From the NCBI GenBank assembly GCA_032988165.1, contig JANTQF010000446.1, positions 1 to 24,955 of the forward strand: a stretch of 24,955 nucleotides of DNA, written 5' to 3'. The notes beneath the pieces are model-generated. The model was not told the DNA's origin, did not search any database, and was given only the letters and a program-made list of their open reading frames with translations. A program made the translations under genes and the position numbers. Source of the stretch: Emmonsiellopsis sp. PD_33 (taxonomy: Eukaryota; Ascomycota; Eurotiomycetes; Onygenales; Ajellomycetaceae). Shown here in pieces: positions 9,392 to 17,575 of this stretch (its first letter is position 1; each line of letters starts with the position of its first letter).

Positions 9392-10812
9392 CTTAGGTTG
9401 TTTGGCCCCGTGGGAGCCCCGAAGGTGTTTGTCACTATCCTGATATGCCTTGCGACACAAGATTCCCCAATATCAAGGACTATAAAGGGGTGTATGCGAG
9501 ATGCGCTCAAGAGGGGGTTTGCAGGTTGCGGGACCCAGCGCGGGGCAAAGGTTAGCGGTTAAACGGCCGTCGCGAAGAGCGATATCGACGAGGCCGAGGA
9601 TCAGTCGCAAGAAACAAGTAGACAGCAAGTCAGTGCTTGTCAATCAAGAGACAAAGTATCGCCTCGGATGGAGCAGAATGTTTCTCGGGGTCGTGGTACT
9701 AGTATGAATGATTAAGCCGTTATCATCACGGCATCAAACCGTTCGCATTGCGGTCCAATCGAGGTCTCTGTCGACACGCTACCACCAAGCTGCTAGGCGG
9801 CAGTCTTCCTTCGCGTGGACGCGTTGGATATGACACGTTCTTCGATGCGCTTCAAGCGGTCAGTGCCAGTGTGTCAGTTAGCCAGGGACAGTCTGCTCGG
9901 GAACTCGAGGTCGGGGGGTGATGGAGTGACTTGTGAAGGCGCAAAGTAGGCGGTGGTCAGCCAATGGAGCAGACTCAATGCCAGCCACCCCAGACACCAC
10001 AGAACAGGATCTGTATGGACTGTCTGTTCTGCACTAACTAACTGGTCTTCGCGGTGGAGGGATGCTTCTTTGTCCTTTTCTAGTGGGAGCCTAATCGCTT
10101 CGGCGTGCTTAGCGGCTCCGCCCCCTATAGTTTAGGCATCCACGGGGCTCTCCACGCCTAAGTTTCGTTAAACCGCCCCTAACCTCCCGGCTCGCCTTCC
10201 GTTTGCCTTTCTCCCCGATACTTTCCACTATTCCAATCCCCGCCATCCGCCAATCAGTTGCTCTCCTCTGCTACAAAACCCAGCAAGGGCGCCGAAAAGG
10301 TGGTGGCTGGTCCAATCAGCGCCGTGCACGCGTTCATGTATCGGCAGCATCAATGCGGCACAGCAACCCGGGCACGAAATACCAGACTGATTGGCTATTA
10401 AGGTGGCTGGGAAGGATTGTGGGGGATTCGGTTCCTGGCATGGATGCTCTTGGTGCAGATAAATATGAGAACTAGGATCAAATTGGTCTTGGGCTCTCTA
10501 TCACTCTACGGACTTCCATCTTCAACTTCTTGATGCAGACAGCATCGGAAGACAAAATGGGACCACAAAATGAATAAAAAGGCCCCCAGATATGCATCTA
10601 TCCCTATCTCCAATTCTCACCCTTTTCCCAGCAACCAGCGGCCTCCAGGGCAAACGCTCCTCCGCACCCCCGTTCGTCAGGATGTTCCGATACTGTCTCA
10701 CGCGTAGATGAGCCCTTGACACTATGGATGACAGAGAAGCTGAAGATGCAAGTCCTACCTCTTCGTCAGAGCCCATCCATTCTATCAACCAACCCCATAC
10801 GAGAGCAATCGT
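9392..10812. other. 1.4-kb intergenic region, no gene accepted
   Basis: This is the upstream flank of the 657-aa protein gene and downstream flank of the small secreted-peptide gene. A 68-codon ATG frame at 9501-9707 (+) and a frame at 10522-10788 (-, no ATG at its opening) have no recognisable product. The segment at 10200-10400 carries four CCAAT boxes and is listed separately. Confidence 0.5.
10233..10394. promoter_or_regulatory. Cluster of four CCAAT boxes
   Basis: CCAAT occurs at 10233-10237, 10250-10254 and 10312-10316, and the reverse (ATTGG) at 10390-10394. Two of the direct copies extend to CCAATCA and the reverse one also reads TGATTGG. This is the preferred context of the fungal CCAAT-binding (HAP/AnCF) complex. 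The nearest accepted start codon it could serve is the - strand gene at 9391, about 850 bp away. Confidence 0.35.
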
Positions 10813-10965
10813 CTATGGTGTATCAGTTGGATCAGGGAGCCGCCCAGTGCGGCCAAGTCGGCTACTCAGCACGTCCGGCGGCGGGACGGGTGCGGGATCT
10901 GGCACGGCCATTACCACGACACTCATGGCAGTGAGGAGGAGGCAGATGCTGTTGAGAAGCTGCAT
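10813..10965 (-). CDS. Possible small secreted peptide (50 aa), no cysteine framework
   Basis: A single frame from ATG 10965 to a stop at 10813 encodes 50 residues. It starts MQLLNSICLLLTAMSVVVMA, a convincing signal peptide, followed by VPDPAPVPPPDVLSS and a short Arg/Pro tail. The mature part would be about 30 residues, Pro-rich and without cysteines. It sits at the edge of the secreted-peptide island and has the same strand and the same xIPNPAP/VPDPAP-type junction as the knottin genes at 14104 and 15369. It may be a relative that lost its cysteine domain, an unspliced first exon, or a chance frame. I found no good downstream exon. Confidence 0.35.
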   Translation of the reverse strand: MQLLNSICLLLTAMSVVVMAVPDPAPVPPPDVLSSRLGRTGRLPDPTDTP

Positions 10966-11715
10966 GTTTCGCCGTTTGTTTTCTTCCGGTCTGGAGTCTG
11001 GAGCTAGCGGCATACGAGTCAGTCAGTATTAATTAATGGAAGCGATATATGGATGGGATGATCTTGCTTACCCTTCTTTTTTTTTTAAGAATCTGAAATA
11101 TTGGTTGGGAGGAAACAAAAAGCTATTTAAATACAAGGAGCAGCTTCTTGTCAGGGGATTGCGGTTCTTGATCTATATCTCACGCCAATGGGTTCTTTTC
11201 TTTGTCCTCGATAATTGGCATGGGGGGTATGGTTTATGCATCCCGGATGCATCTCACAGATGAACCCACTCAACAAGATGATTGCTCTACCAGTGTCAGT
11301 GTGTTCTTCCTACTTCTATATCGTTGTGTATCTTGGGTGGGTTATAATAACGTGCCTTATCCTCATGCTGCGCCGTTCCGTCCACAGCCGGATCAGAACT
11401 ACCCCAATTTTCAAGTGGCTCTATGTAGAGTATACTCCGTACGTCGGCTGCATTATCTACCATGTGGCTTTCATATAACAAGTAACTTCCAGCGATCCAT
11501 AAAAAATGGAAGATGCATTCTCCACTATCAATATCGAGCCCTTCATTCAAGCCGTCTGCTATCTACTACTTCCTCAGACCCCTCAAATCAAACCATCCCC
11601 AAAACAATCCTCTAGTAAAGGTATCAAAATGGCGAATATAACCTCTTTCACGAAATAAAAAACACACTTCCCCTCCCTCCCAACCCAACACACCAAAAAC
11701 CCACCCCACAATCAA
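10966..11715. other. Intergenic, no gene accepted
   Basis: Overlapping + strand frames at 11202-11615 and 11215-11478 lack codon bias and domains. The 3' end of the knottin-like gene begins at 11716. Confidence 0.5.
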
Positions 11716-12037
11716 TCAATCATCAAGAGGCTTCTGACGACATTCCGTAAACGGATGCTTCATAAATCCGAATCAATTAGCCAAAACCCCCACCCATCCA
11801 TCCATCCCCGACAATTTGAAAATAAGAAGAAAAAAAACTTACCAACTTCTTCTTACAAACCATATCCAAACAACAGTCAGCATCAGTCTTACACGGGGCG
11901 CCCCATCCAATGCACTCATCCACACCCGGGGATCTTTGGACGATGTCGTTAGCGGGGTTGTTGGAAGATGCTGGCATAGCGGTGACCACCGTGGTGGCTG
12001 CCATGATGAGGCCCAGGGAGATGGAAAGGAGCTTCAT
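11716..12037 (-). CDS. Secreted six-cysteine knottin-like mini-protein (78 aa precursor)
   Basis: There are two exons, 12037-11843 and 11757-11716, joined by an 85-nt intron (GTAAGT...GAAG, with a GCTAAT branch point). The precursor starts MKLLSISLGLIMAATTVVTA, a clear signal peptide, then has a short propeptide-like spacer (MPASSNNPANDIVQRSPGVDE) broken by Gln-Arg, and then the cysteine domain. Cysteine spacing is C-x6-C-x5-CC-x4-C-x9-C, the order and loop sizes of inhibitor cystine knot proteins (ICK, Cys pairs 1-4, 2-5, 3-6 expected). The last cysteine comes from the second exon (HPFTEC), so without splicing the domain would be incomplete. Loops 1-4 match exactly those of the gene at 15369, although the residues differ. 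Knottins act outside the cell as inhibitors, channel blockers, antimicrobials or effectors; the target here is unknown. Confidence 0.8.
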
Positions 12038-13086
12038 GGTTTTTGTTTTTTTGGGTACGTGTACGGGTACGTGTTTGCACGTAATTAGAGGTGGGCTGCT
12101 TTCTAAGGGTGTTGCGAGATCATCGGGATAATTGATTAGTATATGGGGGTTCCGTTTCAACTGAGTTTATTTGTTATGGATAGATACTTACTCCGTACCT
12201 ACCCTCGCGGGGTATGTTTTGATGCCCTGGGGGGGGGTTGGAGGAGAATTGGAAAGGGATGTTTAATTTAAAAATAGGAGAGATTCTTAGGTAAGATGGA
12301 GCGGAGTTGATCCGACTCGATAACTAGCGGCTTTAAAGCTTCAAACTGGAGCTAAGGAAACCTAGTTAGTAGTTAACCAGTTCAACGACCTGACTGAACT
12401 GCGACTATCACAACTGTTATATACCCCTCCTTAAAAATTCCATATTATTATGTATCGGCAAGGTTCGCTCATCGTTCTTTGTCTACATACTAAAAAAGTA
12501 ACGATTGTACACAAGTCGCTCGACAAATTTCCCCTCAGGTTCCTCCACGCCGCTGTTTGTTGGACGTTTTCTTCCAAGATGATATTAAGCTGGTTGAAAA
12601 CGGGTAGAATACGTTTGCGTCGGCTAACTACGAACTCCCACATGTGGGGATGTGGATGTTTATGTCTGTTTTTGTACTGTGCCACGCAGAGATGACATTA
12701 AAATTAATAACTGGTAGTCCTATCCAACCCTCTCCAAACTCTCCCATGTCCCACAGCAGGATCCCCTCCCCCCCCTTTTTCTCCACCAACCAACCAGCCA
12801 ACCCACCAGGCAACTGAGCATCCATCCCACACACCACACACACAGCACAGCACAGCACAGCATAAAATCCAACAACGAAGACCTAAACCCCCCTACAAAC
12901 CCCGCTATTAAACCAAACACCTCATCCAGGATCCCATTTCGAAGGAACCAACTGCATTAGCACCCACCCATACGGTACTAACGTCTACATAGCATCTATG
13001 TACTAACACCTATCTATCCCCGTCGGGACACACGCTACGTTACACTATACTACACCCTGAGAACCATCCCGTCCCTTCGCACATAT
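12038..13086. other. Intergenic, with CA-rich and homopolymer tracts
   Basis: This holds the upstream flank of the knottin gene at 12037 and about 600 bp of C-rich, CA-repeat sequence (ACACACAGCACAGCACAGC near 12835-12858). The cysteine-containing frames there (12628-12920, -) are read from the repeat and do not begin with ATG plus signal peptide, so they were rejected. Confidence 0.5.
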
Positions 13087-13321
13087 TTACTAGGCAGAAA
13101 TTCAGACGGTTAGTTAAACAAGAAGGAAAGAAAAAAAGAACTTACAGGGCCCGTGATACATGTCGTCGGACTACAACAGGTCAGGTTGAAGAATCCGCGT
13201 AGAGTGATAGCCGCTGGATGCGGGTCTTCTGCGGCGTAACGCTGTATTGTCAAGTGTGGAGGTGGGTTGGGAGTGGGGTTGCGAGGGTTGGTATGATGAA
13301 GGTAAGGAGGCGGAGATTCAT
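13087..13321 (-). pseudogene. Degenerate small secreted-protein gene
   Basis: ATG 13321 opens a frame with a short hydrophobic start (MNLRLLTFIIPTLA) that ends at 13250. A different frame over the rest of the segment reads ...GFFNLTCCSPTTCITGP up to a good donor site (GTAAGT, intron 13145-13090, with a TAACTAAC branch point and TTTCTGCCTAG acceptor). The codon after the intron is a stop (13089-13087). The CC-x4-C pair spacing resembles the middle of the neighbouring knottin domains. One frameshift separates signal peptide and cysteine part, and no other cysteines remain. It is read as a wrecked member of the family; chance or a sequencing error cannot be excluded. Confidence 0.35.
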
Positions 13322-13454
13322 TGTTTATTGTAAATTGTGGGTTTGCGGAGGACTGTGGGAGGGATGTATGTAGTAGTTACTACTATCCGTAGTTAGAAGA
13401 AAATAAGAGGTTGATTTTTTCTTGGTCTATCTAGACGGGTAATTTAGAATTTAA

Positions 13455-13472
13455 TTTTTTTTTTTTTTTTTT
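13455..13472. repeat. Poly(T) tract
   Basis: Eighteen consecutive T on the + strand lie in the spacer between two decayed secreted-peptide genes. No coding role. Confidence 0.9.
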
Positions 13473-13731
13473 AAGATGAAAGCAGAAAGAAAATCCTATC
13501 TCATTTCAGAATTTATATTATTTCAGTTCTGATGAAGACTCTTTGAAGAAATAGGAGAGTAACTGGCATATAAAAAGGGCTTGCTATGGTAGAAAGCATA
13601 ATTAATTCCTTCTGCCAGAGGTTGTTATCTATCTATCTCTGCTCCCTTTTCAAGCCCCCCTGTCTCCTATATGCCCAACCAACCTAGCACCATAATCCAA
13701 CTCCCCATCCATTCTCACAAGCAAAACGACG

Positions 13732-14104
13732 TCAAGATAACTTCTTCATGCACTCGAGAACACTAACCCGCTGGTTCTAAAAAAATATTAGCACAAACCC
13801 CCACCCCAAGACATATATATATATATAAAGAAATCCCTGGTAATTATATCCATTCCTGTCTCTTTCCTAATGATAGTATAGTTTTCAGAAGCAGGGAGGA
13901 CAATGGAAATCATTGAAATACATACTGCGAAGGTAACAACAGAACTTAAGTGTTCACAGCACAGCGCGAAGCCCACATTTCTTGCCCTGGGCCACATCTC
14001 TCCTCTGATAAGGTGTTGGCAACATCGGATGCAGGGGCTGGGTTGGGGATTGCAAAGGCACCGGTGCCAAGAAGCAGAAGGGCAGGGAGGAAAAGGAGCT
14101 TCAT
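13732..14104 (-). pseudogene. Frameshifted knottin-like paralogue (tandem copy 1)
   Basis: Exon 1 starts at ATG 14104 with MKLLFLPALLLLGTGAFAIP, nearly the same signal peptide as the intact copy at 15369, and keeps the PNPAPA junction. After the first cysteine (EERCGPGQEMW) the alignment to that copy loses net 4 nt, so the frame breaks and stops after AVNT. The conserved Cys-Cys pair is still present in another frame (ALCCEH), but cysteine 2 is displaced and cysteine 5 has become serine. The splice donor (GTATGT at 13925), branch point, acceptor and second exon (13776-13732, containing NQRVSVLEC) remain good. Recent loss of function is therefore likely. A truncated 56-residue secreted peptide could still be made. 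No repaired sequence is given. Confidence 0.7.
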
Positions 14105-14227
14105 TGCTTTGTTTTACTTTAGAAGCTTGTTTTTTTTTTGGAAGAGGGAGATATCAAGTGAGAATAAATTGTGTTTTCAGCAGTTGAGATGGGAAATAAA
14201 ATCAGTACTTTCAGACAGGCAAGGACC

Positions 14228-14234
14228 TTTTATA
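14228..14234 (-). promoter_or_regulatory. TATA box of tandem copy 1
   Basis: TATAAAA on the - strand (within CACATATAAAAGG), 124 bp before ATG 14104. The same element is kept at 15507-15513 upstream of the intact copy. Confidence 0.5.
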
Positions 14235-14880
14235 TGTGTGCTTGCTCATCTTCGGAAGATGTACTAGTAGTAGTATGTATAGGAAGTAGTAGGCTTGCAG
14301 CGTAGCCTCATCATCCATACTACTACTATACACAGTCAAGTCCTTTGAATTTCCTTTCAGGCAAGTTGCAACCCAGGTATGTCAGTGCAGCAATGGTGTG
14401 TTTTCATTGTTTTTCCTCCCTAAATGGGTTCTTCCGTCATTCTTCCACTATTGTTCACTATCTACATGTTTTTTACTACAATATCATACTATCTTCATTA
14501 AATTCAATACTACAATGGATTCTAGTCTGCCTCTATGCCCATCTCTGCCTGCAGTTTAGCTGCAGCGCTGCCGAGCATACCATTATAAGTATTAGATCAA
14601 GAAGAGAATGGACCTCAAGGTGATTATGGGCGGCATATGTAGGGAGGCCACTGAAGATCTTTGATGCAAGAGTACGTAATATTTCATTGATAGTATCTGG
14701 TGTGAAGCTTGATTCTCTAAGATCCTGGAGAATCCGCCAGCGATGTAAGTCATGCGTTGATGTTAACTACCCTGGGGGGAAAGGAGCAAAGGTGAACCAA
14801 TCCAACACCATAATCCAACTGCCCACCGATTCTCACAAACGCCACGACGTCAAGACCGTAGTCTCTAACCGAGAAAAGAT

Positions 14881-15369
14881 TTATGGCGGTCCTGGCGGTC
14901 CGACGCACCGTTTAACTGGCGGCCTTGGGGACTGTTTTCGAAACCATGATATTAGCACAAGCCCAGCCCCCAAGATAAGAGAGAAAGAAAGAAAGAAAGC
15001 CCTGATAATTCTATTTGTTCCTGTCATGGCAGATTCGGAAGGCAGTTTCGGAACCAGGGAGACAAAGAAAATGTTGGAAGACGACACGCTTGATGGATTC
15101 AAGTTGAATCTAGCTACGTGCGACCCGAGGAGTGGAAGGAATCTGGGGAGGTGACCCCAGGGCCCTGGCAGAAAAATTAAAATACATACCCCGTCCCTCC
15201 TAGGCAGGCATTCAAGCTTTCCACAGCACTGTTTTGTGTCATCACACCAATGCCAGAACTTGAAACATTCGTCCTTTGAGGTGTTGGTAAGATCCAGTGG
15301 AGCTGGATTAGGGATCGCAAGGGTGCTGGTACCCAGGAGCAGAAGGATGGGGAGGAAGAGGAGCTTCAT
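14881..15369 (-). CDS. Secreted six-cysteine knottin-like mini-protein (76 aa precursor, tandem copy 2)
   Basis: There are two exons, 15369-15190 and 14931-14881, with a 258-nt intron (GTATGT...AAACAG, GCTAAT branch point) that contains a GAAA microsatellite near 14983-15000. The signal peptide is MKLLFLPILLLLGTSTLA, followed by IPNPAPLDLTNTSKDE and the cysteine domain C-x6-C-x5-CC-x4-C-x14-C. The sixth cysteine lies in exon 2 (VKRCVGPPGPP), and the tail is Pro/Gly-rich. The first domain part (CFKFWHWCDDTKQCCG) is aromatic, unlike the acidic 12037 protein, as expected for a surface under diversifying selection. The order fits an inhibitor cystine knot. Reading through the intron gives a longer frame with no stop until 14881-14883, so automatic annotation may merge it into one exon. 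Function unknown; secreted defence, effector or inhibitor roles are all possible. Confidence 0.78.
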   Translation of the reverse strand: MKLLFLPILLLLGTSTLAIPNPAPLDLTNTSKDECFKFWHWCDDTKQCCGKLECLPRRDGVCILIFLPGPWGHLPRFLPLLGSHVARFNLNPSSVSSSNIFFVSLVPKLPSESAMTGTNRIIRAFFLSFSLILGAGLVLISWFRKQSPRPPVKRCVGPPGPP

Positions 15370-15506
15370 TGTTTTATTCTCTTGGGGGAAGGAATATATA
15401 TGGATTTTTTTTTTCCAGACAAGGGAGATATCAAGTGATAGGAGATTTTGGTTTTCAGCAGTTTAAATGGGAAATGGAATCAGTACTACTTTTAGAGGCC
15501 AGAACC

Positions 15507-15513
15507 TTTTATA
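15507..15513 (-). promoter_or_regulatory. TATA box of tandem copy 2
   Basis: TATAAAA on the - strand, 138 bp before ATG 15369, inside the block conserved with tandem copy 1. Confidence 0.55.
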
Positions 15514-15795
15514 TGTGCCAAGTCACAACCCAGGTGCTTTCATGCAGCACAGCAGCAGTAATGTGGTTTCATTGTCTTCCACCATTATTCCACAACTGGT
15601 CACTATTAACTACCGTATTAATAGGTGAAAATGCTAGCACGAATTTTTTTTTTGCCACTGGAAGTCTCCAAAATAGAAGCATTTCTTGCAATGGGTGACC
15701 ATAACCAATCTAACCGCCCACAGATTCTCACAACCAACATAATGTCAAGACCGTAGTCCCCGGATGGAGTCTAACTGAAAAGGGATTTATTTCAG

Positions 15796-15945
15796 TTAGA
15801 CACACCGTTTAATATCATCCCCGAACTATTTTCAAAAATATAATGTTAGCAGAAACCCAGCCCCCAGAAAGAATGCCCTGATAATTTTATCTGTTCCCAT
15901 CTTGGCAGTTTCGGAAGCAGGGAGACAAAGAAAAAATTCTTTGAG
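15796..15945 (-). pseudogene. Exon-2 relic of a third knottin-like copy
   Basis: The stretch 15825-15796 reads FGDDIKRCV then stop after a good acceptor (AAAATAG) and branch point (GCTAAC). It matches exon 2 of the 15369 gene (VKRCV). The intron tail up to about 15940 is also homologous (CTTTGTCTCCCTG, TTCCGAAACTGCC). Upstream of that the homology ends abruptly and no exon 1, signal peptide or other cysteine codons are found, so the copy cannot encode the domain. Confidence 0.6.
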
Positions 15946-16429
15946 CCGAGTCACAGCCAACCACCTCCGTGCAGCAGTGGTAGGTGAGACGGGCGACCAA
16001 CCGTTAGGTGATACGCGACCGGCAGCGAACACTTGTTGTTGGAAAGTATTGCAACCCTTGGAAGACATATCAGCAATCCTTGTGTCATATTGGCGGTTGG
16101 TGAGATATCTAGAATATCTAGAATCCAGCTCCACAGGGGGGGTGTGAATAAGGTTTACCTACGGTCCGCTAAGCTTAAGTTAACTTAAAGTTTATATCGA
16201 CCACCACCACCACGAACAAATACTAGTATATACTAGTACGGCTATCCTACTGGTTTTATGTATGTTATCAAGCTTTGAATAATCTTTGATATTAACGTAA
16301 CCAAATCAAATTGAGTCGTTCCTAAGATAGACAAAATTCCGCGTCCCATTCCAGTTCAACCGTCAACCGTCAACCTCATCAACATCGTATAGGACGCCCC
16401 CCACCAAATCCCTTCACGCCATATTGTTA
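15945..16429. other. Unrelated insert joined to the knottin relic, and spacer
   Basis: From about 15945 to 16180 the sequence has no resemblance to the tandem units and lies where exon 1 of copy 3 should be. It contains TCTAGATATTCTAGATATCT-type short repeats (- strand) and a long open but signal-less frame. It could be a fragment of a transposable element or a rearranged flank; no terminal repeats or target duplication could be demonstrated. The remaining 250 bp to 16429 is AT-rich spacer. Confidence 0.35.
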
Positions 16430-17575
16430 TCATTTCGGGGGTTTGGGGGTTTTGGTGACACAAAACCTCTCCTCGTTCGGCGGCCGTTGCGCCTCCGGGG
16501 GCCCCCACCAAGGGCAGACTACGGATACGCGCGGTTCCCCTAACTCCTTGACCGTCCTCGTCGCTTTCCTCTTATCCCCACAATCATCGTCATCATCATC
16601 GCAGTCACCACCCTTCCCCTTCCCCTTCCCCTTTCCCTTCCCCTTTCCCTTTCCCTTTCCCTTCTTCTTCCCACCCCTTCCCTTCTGCGTCTCCTCAATT
16701 TCCTCATCATCCCTCTCATCAATCTGCACCACATCCCGCCTAGCCATTTCGCCATCTCCATCTCCATCTCCATCTTCATCTTCATCCCCTTCTTCATCCT
16801 GCATCACATCCCGCCTAGCCATCTCACCGTCCTCGTCTCCATCTTCACCTTCTTCACCTCCTTCTTCGCCTCCTTCATCCTGCAGCACATCCCGCCTAGC
16901 CATCTCTCCATCTCCATCTCCATCCTCGTCCCCTTCTCCATCTTCATCCTGCAGCACATCCCGCCTAGCCATCTCTCCATCTCCATCTTCATCTTCATCC
17001 CCTTCTTCACCTTCATCCTGCAGCACATCCCGCCTAGCCATGTTATTCTCATCTTTATACCAATCCTCATCTTTATCCTGCATCACATCCCGCCTAGCCA
17101 TTTTGTTCTCGTCTTTATACCAATCCTCATCTTTATCCTGCATCACATCCCGCCTAGCCATTTTGTTCTCGTCTTTATACCAATCCTCATCTTTATCCTG
17201 CATCACATCCCGCCTAGCCATCTTATCCCCATCAATCCGCTTCGGATAATCAGGGTCGCCGGGACACATGCATCTGAAAGCACCATCACGTCGCATTTTC
17301 GGAAACTCGGAGGGCTCCATTTTCGGAAACTGGGAGGGCTCGGGGCAGACGCATCTGCGCCCCTGCGCGTCCTCCAGATTGGCGAGGTTGTCGCGGCGCT
17401 GGGGATTGGTTTTAGTTGGCGCCGTCGTGGCTATCGGGAACATGGCGAGGGGAACGCCGGTGCGAGTTCCGGCGGGGGCGGGAGCCGGAGCGGGAGCGGG
17501 AGCGGCGGTAGTTAAGGTGGTTAGGAGGGGGAGGAGGGGGAGGAGAGCTGATAGAGGGAGAAGATGGGTTTTCAT
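16430..17575 (-). CDS. Secreted acidic repeat protein, Kex2-processed-repeat type (381 aa)
   Basis: A single exon starts at ATG 17575 (AAAATGAAA context); an in-frame GTG further upstream is not a start. Residues 1-24 form a signal peptide (MKTHLLPLSALLPLLPLL...), followed by an Ala-Pro run. Residues 60-118 carry dibasic sites (QRRD, GRRC, MRRD, PKRI) and two CxCP motifs. From residue 119 there are eight copies of MARRDV-x-Q. Three are near-perfect 20-residue units with an acidic, aromatic core (DKDEDWYKDEN), one at the start of each 60-bp DNA repeat. Five are longer Glu/Asp/Gly units. Then comes a (KG)n basic block, an Asp-rich CDDDDDDC stretch and a Pro-rich tail with three more cysteines (VVCPWWG, RFCVT). 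In fungi, signal peptide plus repeats separated by KR/RR sites mark precursors cut by Kex2 in the Golgi, among them sex pheromones and cyclic RiPPs of the ustiloxin type. No UstYa-like or other tailoring gene is visible in the window, so a cyclic peptide is only a hypothesis. A cell-wall or matrix protein is the alternative. Confidence 0.72.
   Translation of the reverse strand: MKTHLLPLSALLPLLPLLTTLTTAAPAPAPAPAPAGTRTGVPLAMFPIATTAPTKTNPQRRDNLANLEDAQGRRCVCPEPSQFPKMEPSEFPKMRRDGAFRCMCPGDPDYPKRIDGDKMARRDVMQDKDEDWYKDENKMARRDVMQDKDEDWYKDENKMARRDVMQDKDEDWYKDENNMARRDVLQDEGEEGDEDEDGDGEMARRDVLQDEDGEGDEDGDGDGEMARRDVLQDEGGEEGGEEGEDGDEDGEMARRDVMQDEEGDEDEDGDGDGDGEMARRDVVQIDERDDEEIEETQKGRGGKKKGKGKGKGKGKGKGKGKGGDCDDDDDDCGDKRKATRTVKELGEPRVSVVCPWWGPPEAQRPPNEERFCVTKTPKPPK
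17041..17220. repeat. Three 60-bp direct repeats within the repeat-protein gene
   Basis: 17101-17160 and 17161-17220 are identical over all 60 bases, and 17041-17100 differs at three positions. Each unit encodes one 20-residue MARRDV...DEN unit. The near-identity points to recent duplication or gene conversion. Confidence 0.95.

Larger units (their letters stand above)
13690..15945. repeat. Diverged tandem duplication of the knottin gene unit (three copies)
   Basis: Three segments on the - strand share 3' flank, exon 2, intron tail and (for two of them) exon 1 and promoter. The same 3' flank, with a CATAATCCAACT-like core and a GATTCTCACAA-like core, occurs at 13691-13736, 14809-14854 and 15700-15756. 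Copies 1 and 2 also share upstream motifs: GGGAGATATCAAGTGA, TTTTCAGCAGTT, CCTTTTATATGTG and CAACCCAGGT (+ strand reading). Copy 2 is intact, copy 1 is frameshifted, and copy 3 has lost exon 1. The unit is roughly 1.1 kb. Confidence 0.8.

Noticed and set aside
9721..9800. Possible tRNA-like segment (GGTCCAATCGAGG)
   Set aside because: No acceptor stem or anticodon arm could be paired around it.
12628..12920. Cys/Trp-rich frames (-) that might be another secreted cysteine-rich protein
   Set aside because: They are read through CACA/GCACA simple repeats, lack an ATG plus signal peptide at the start and show no cysteine framework.
16443..17249. Ser/Pro/Phe-rich 268-codon frame (+)
   Set aside because: Antisense of the acidic repeat protein; its repeats mirror those of the - strand gene, which has the signal peptide and start context.
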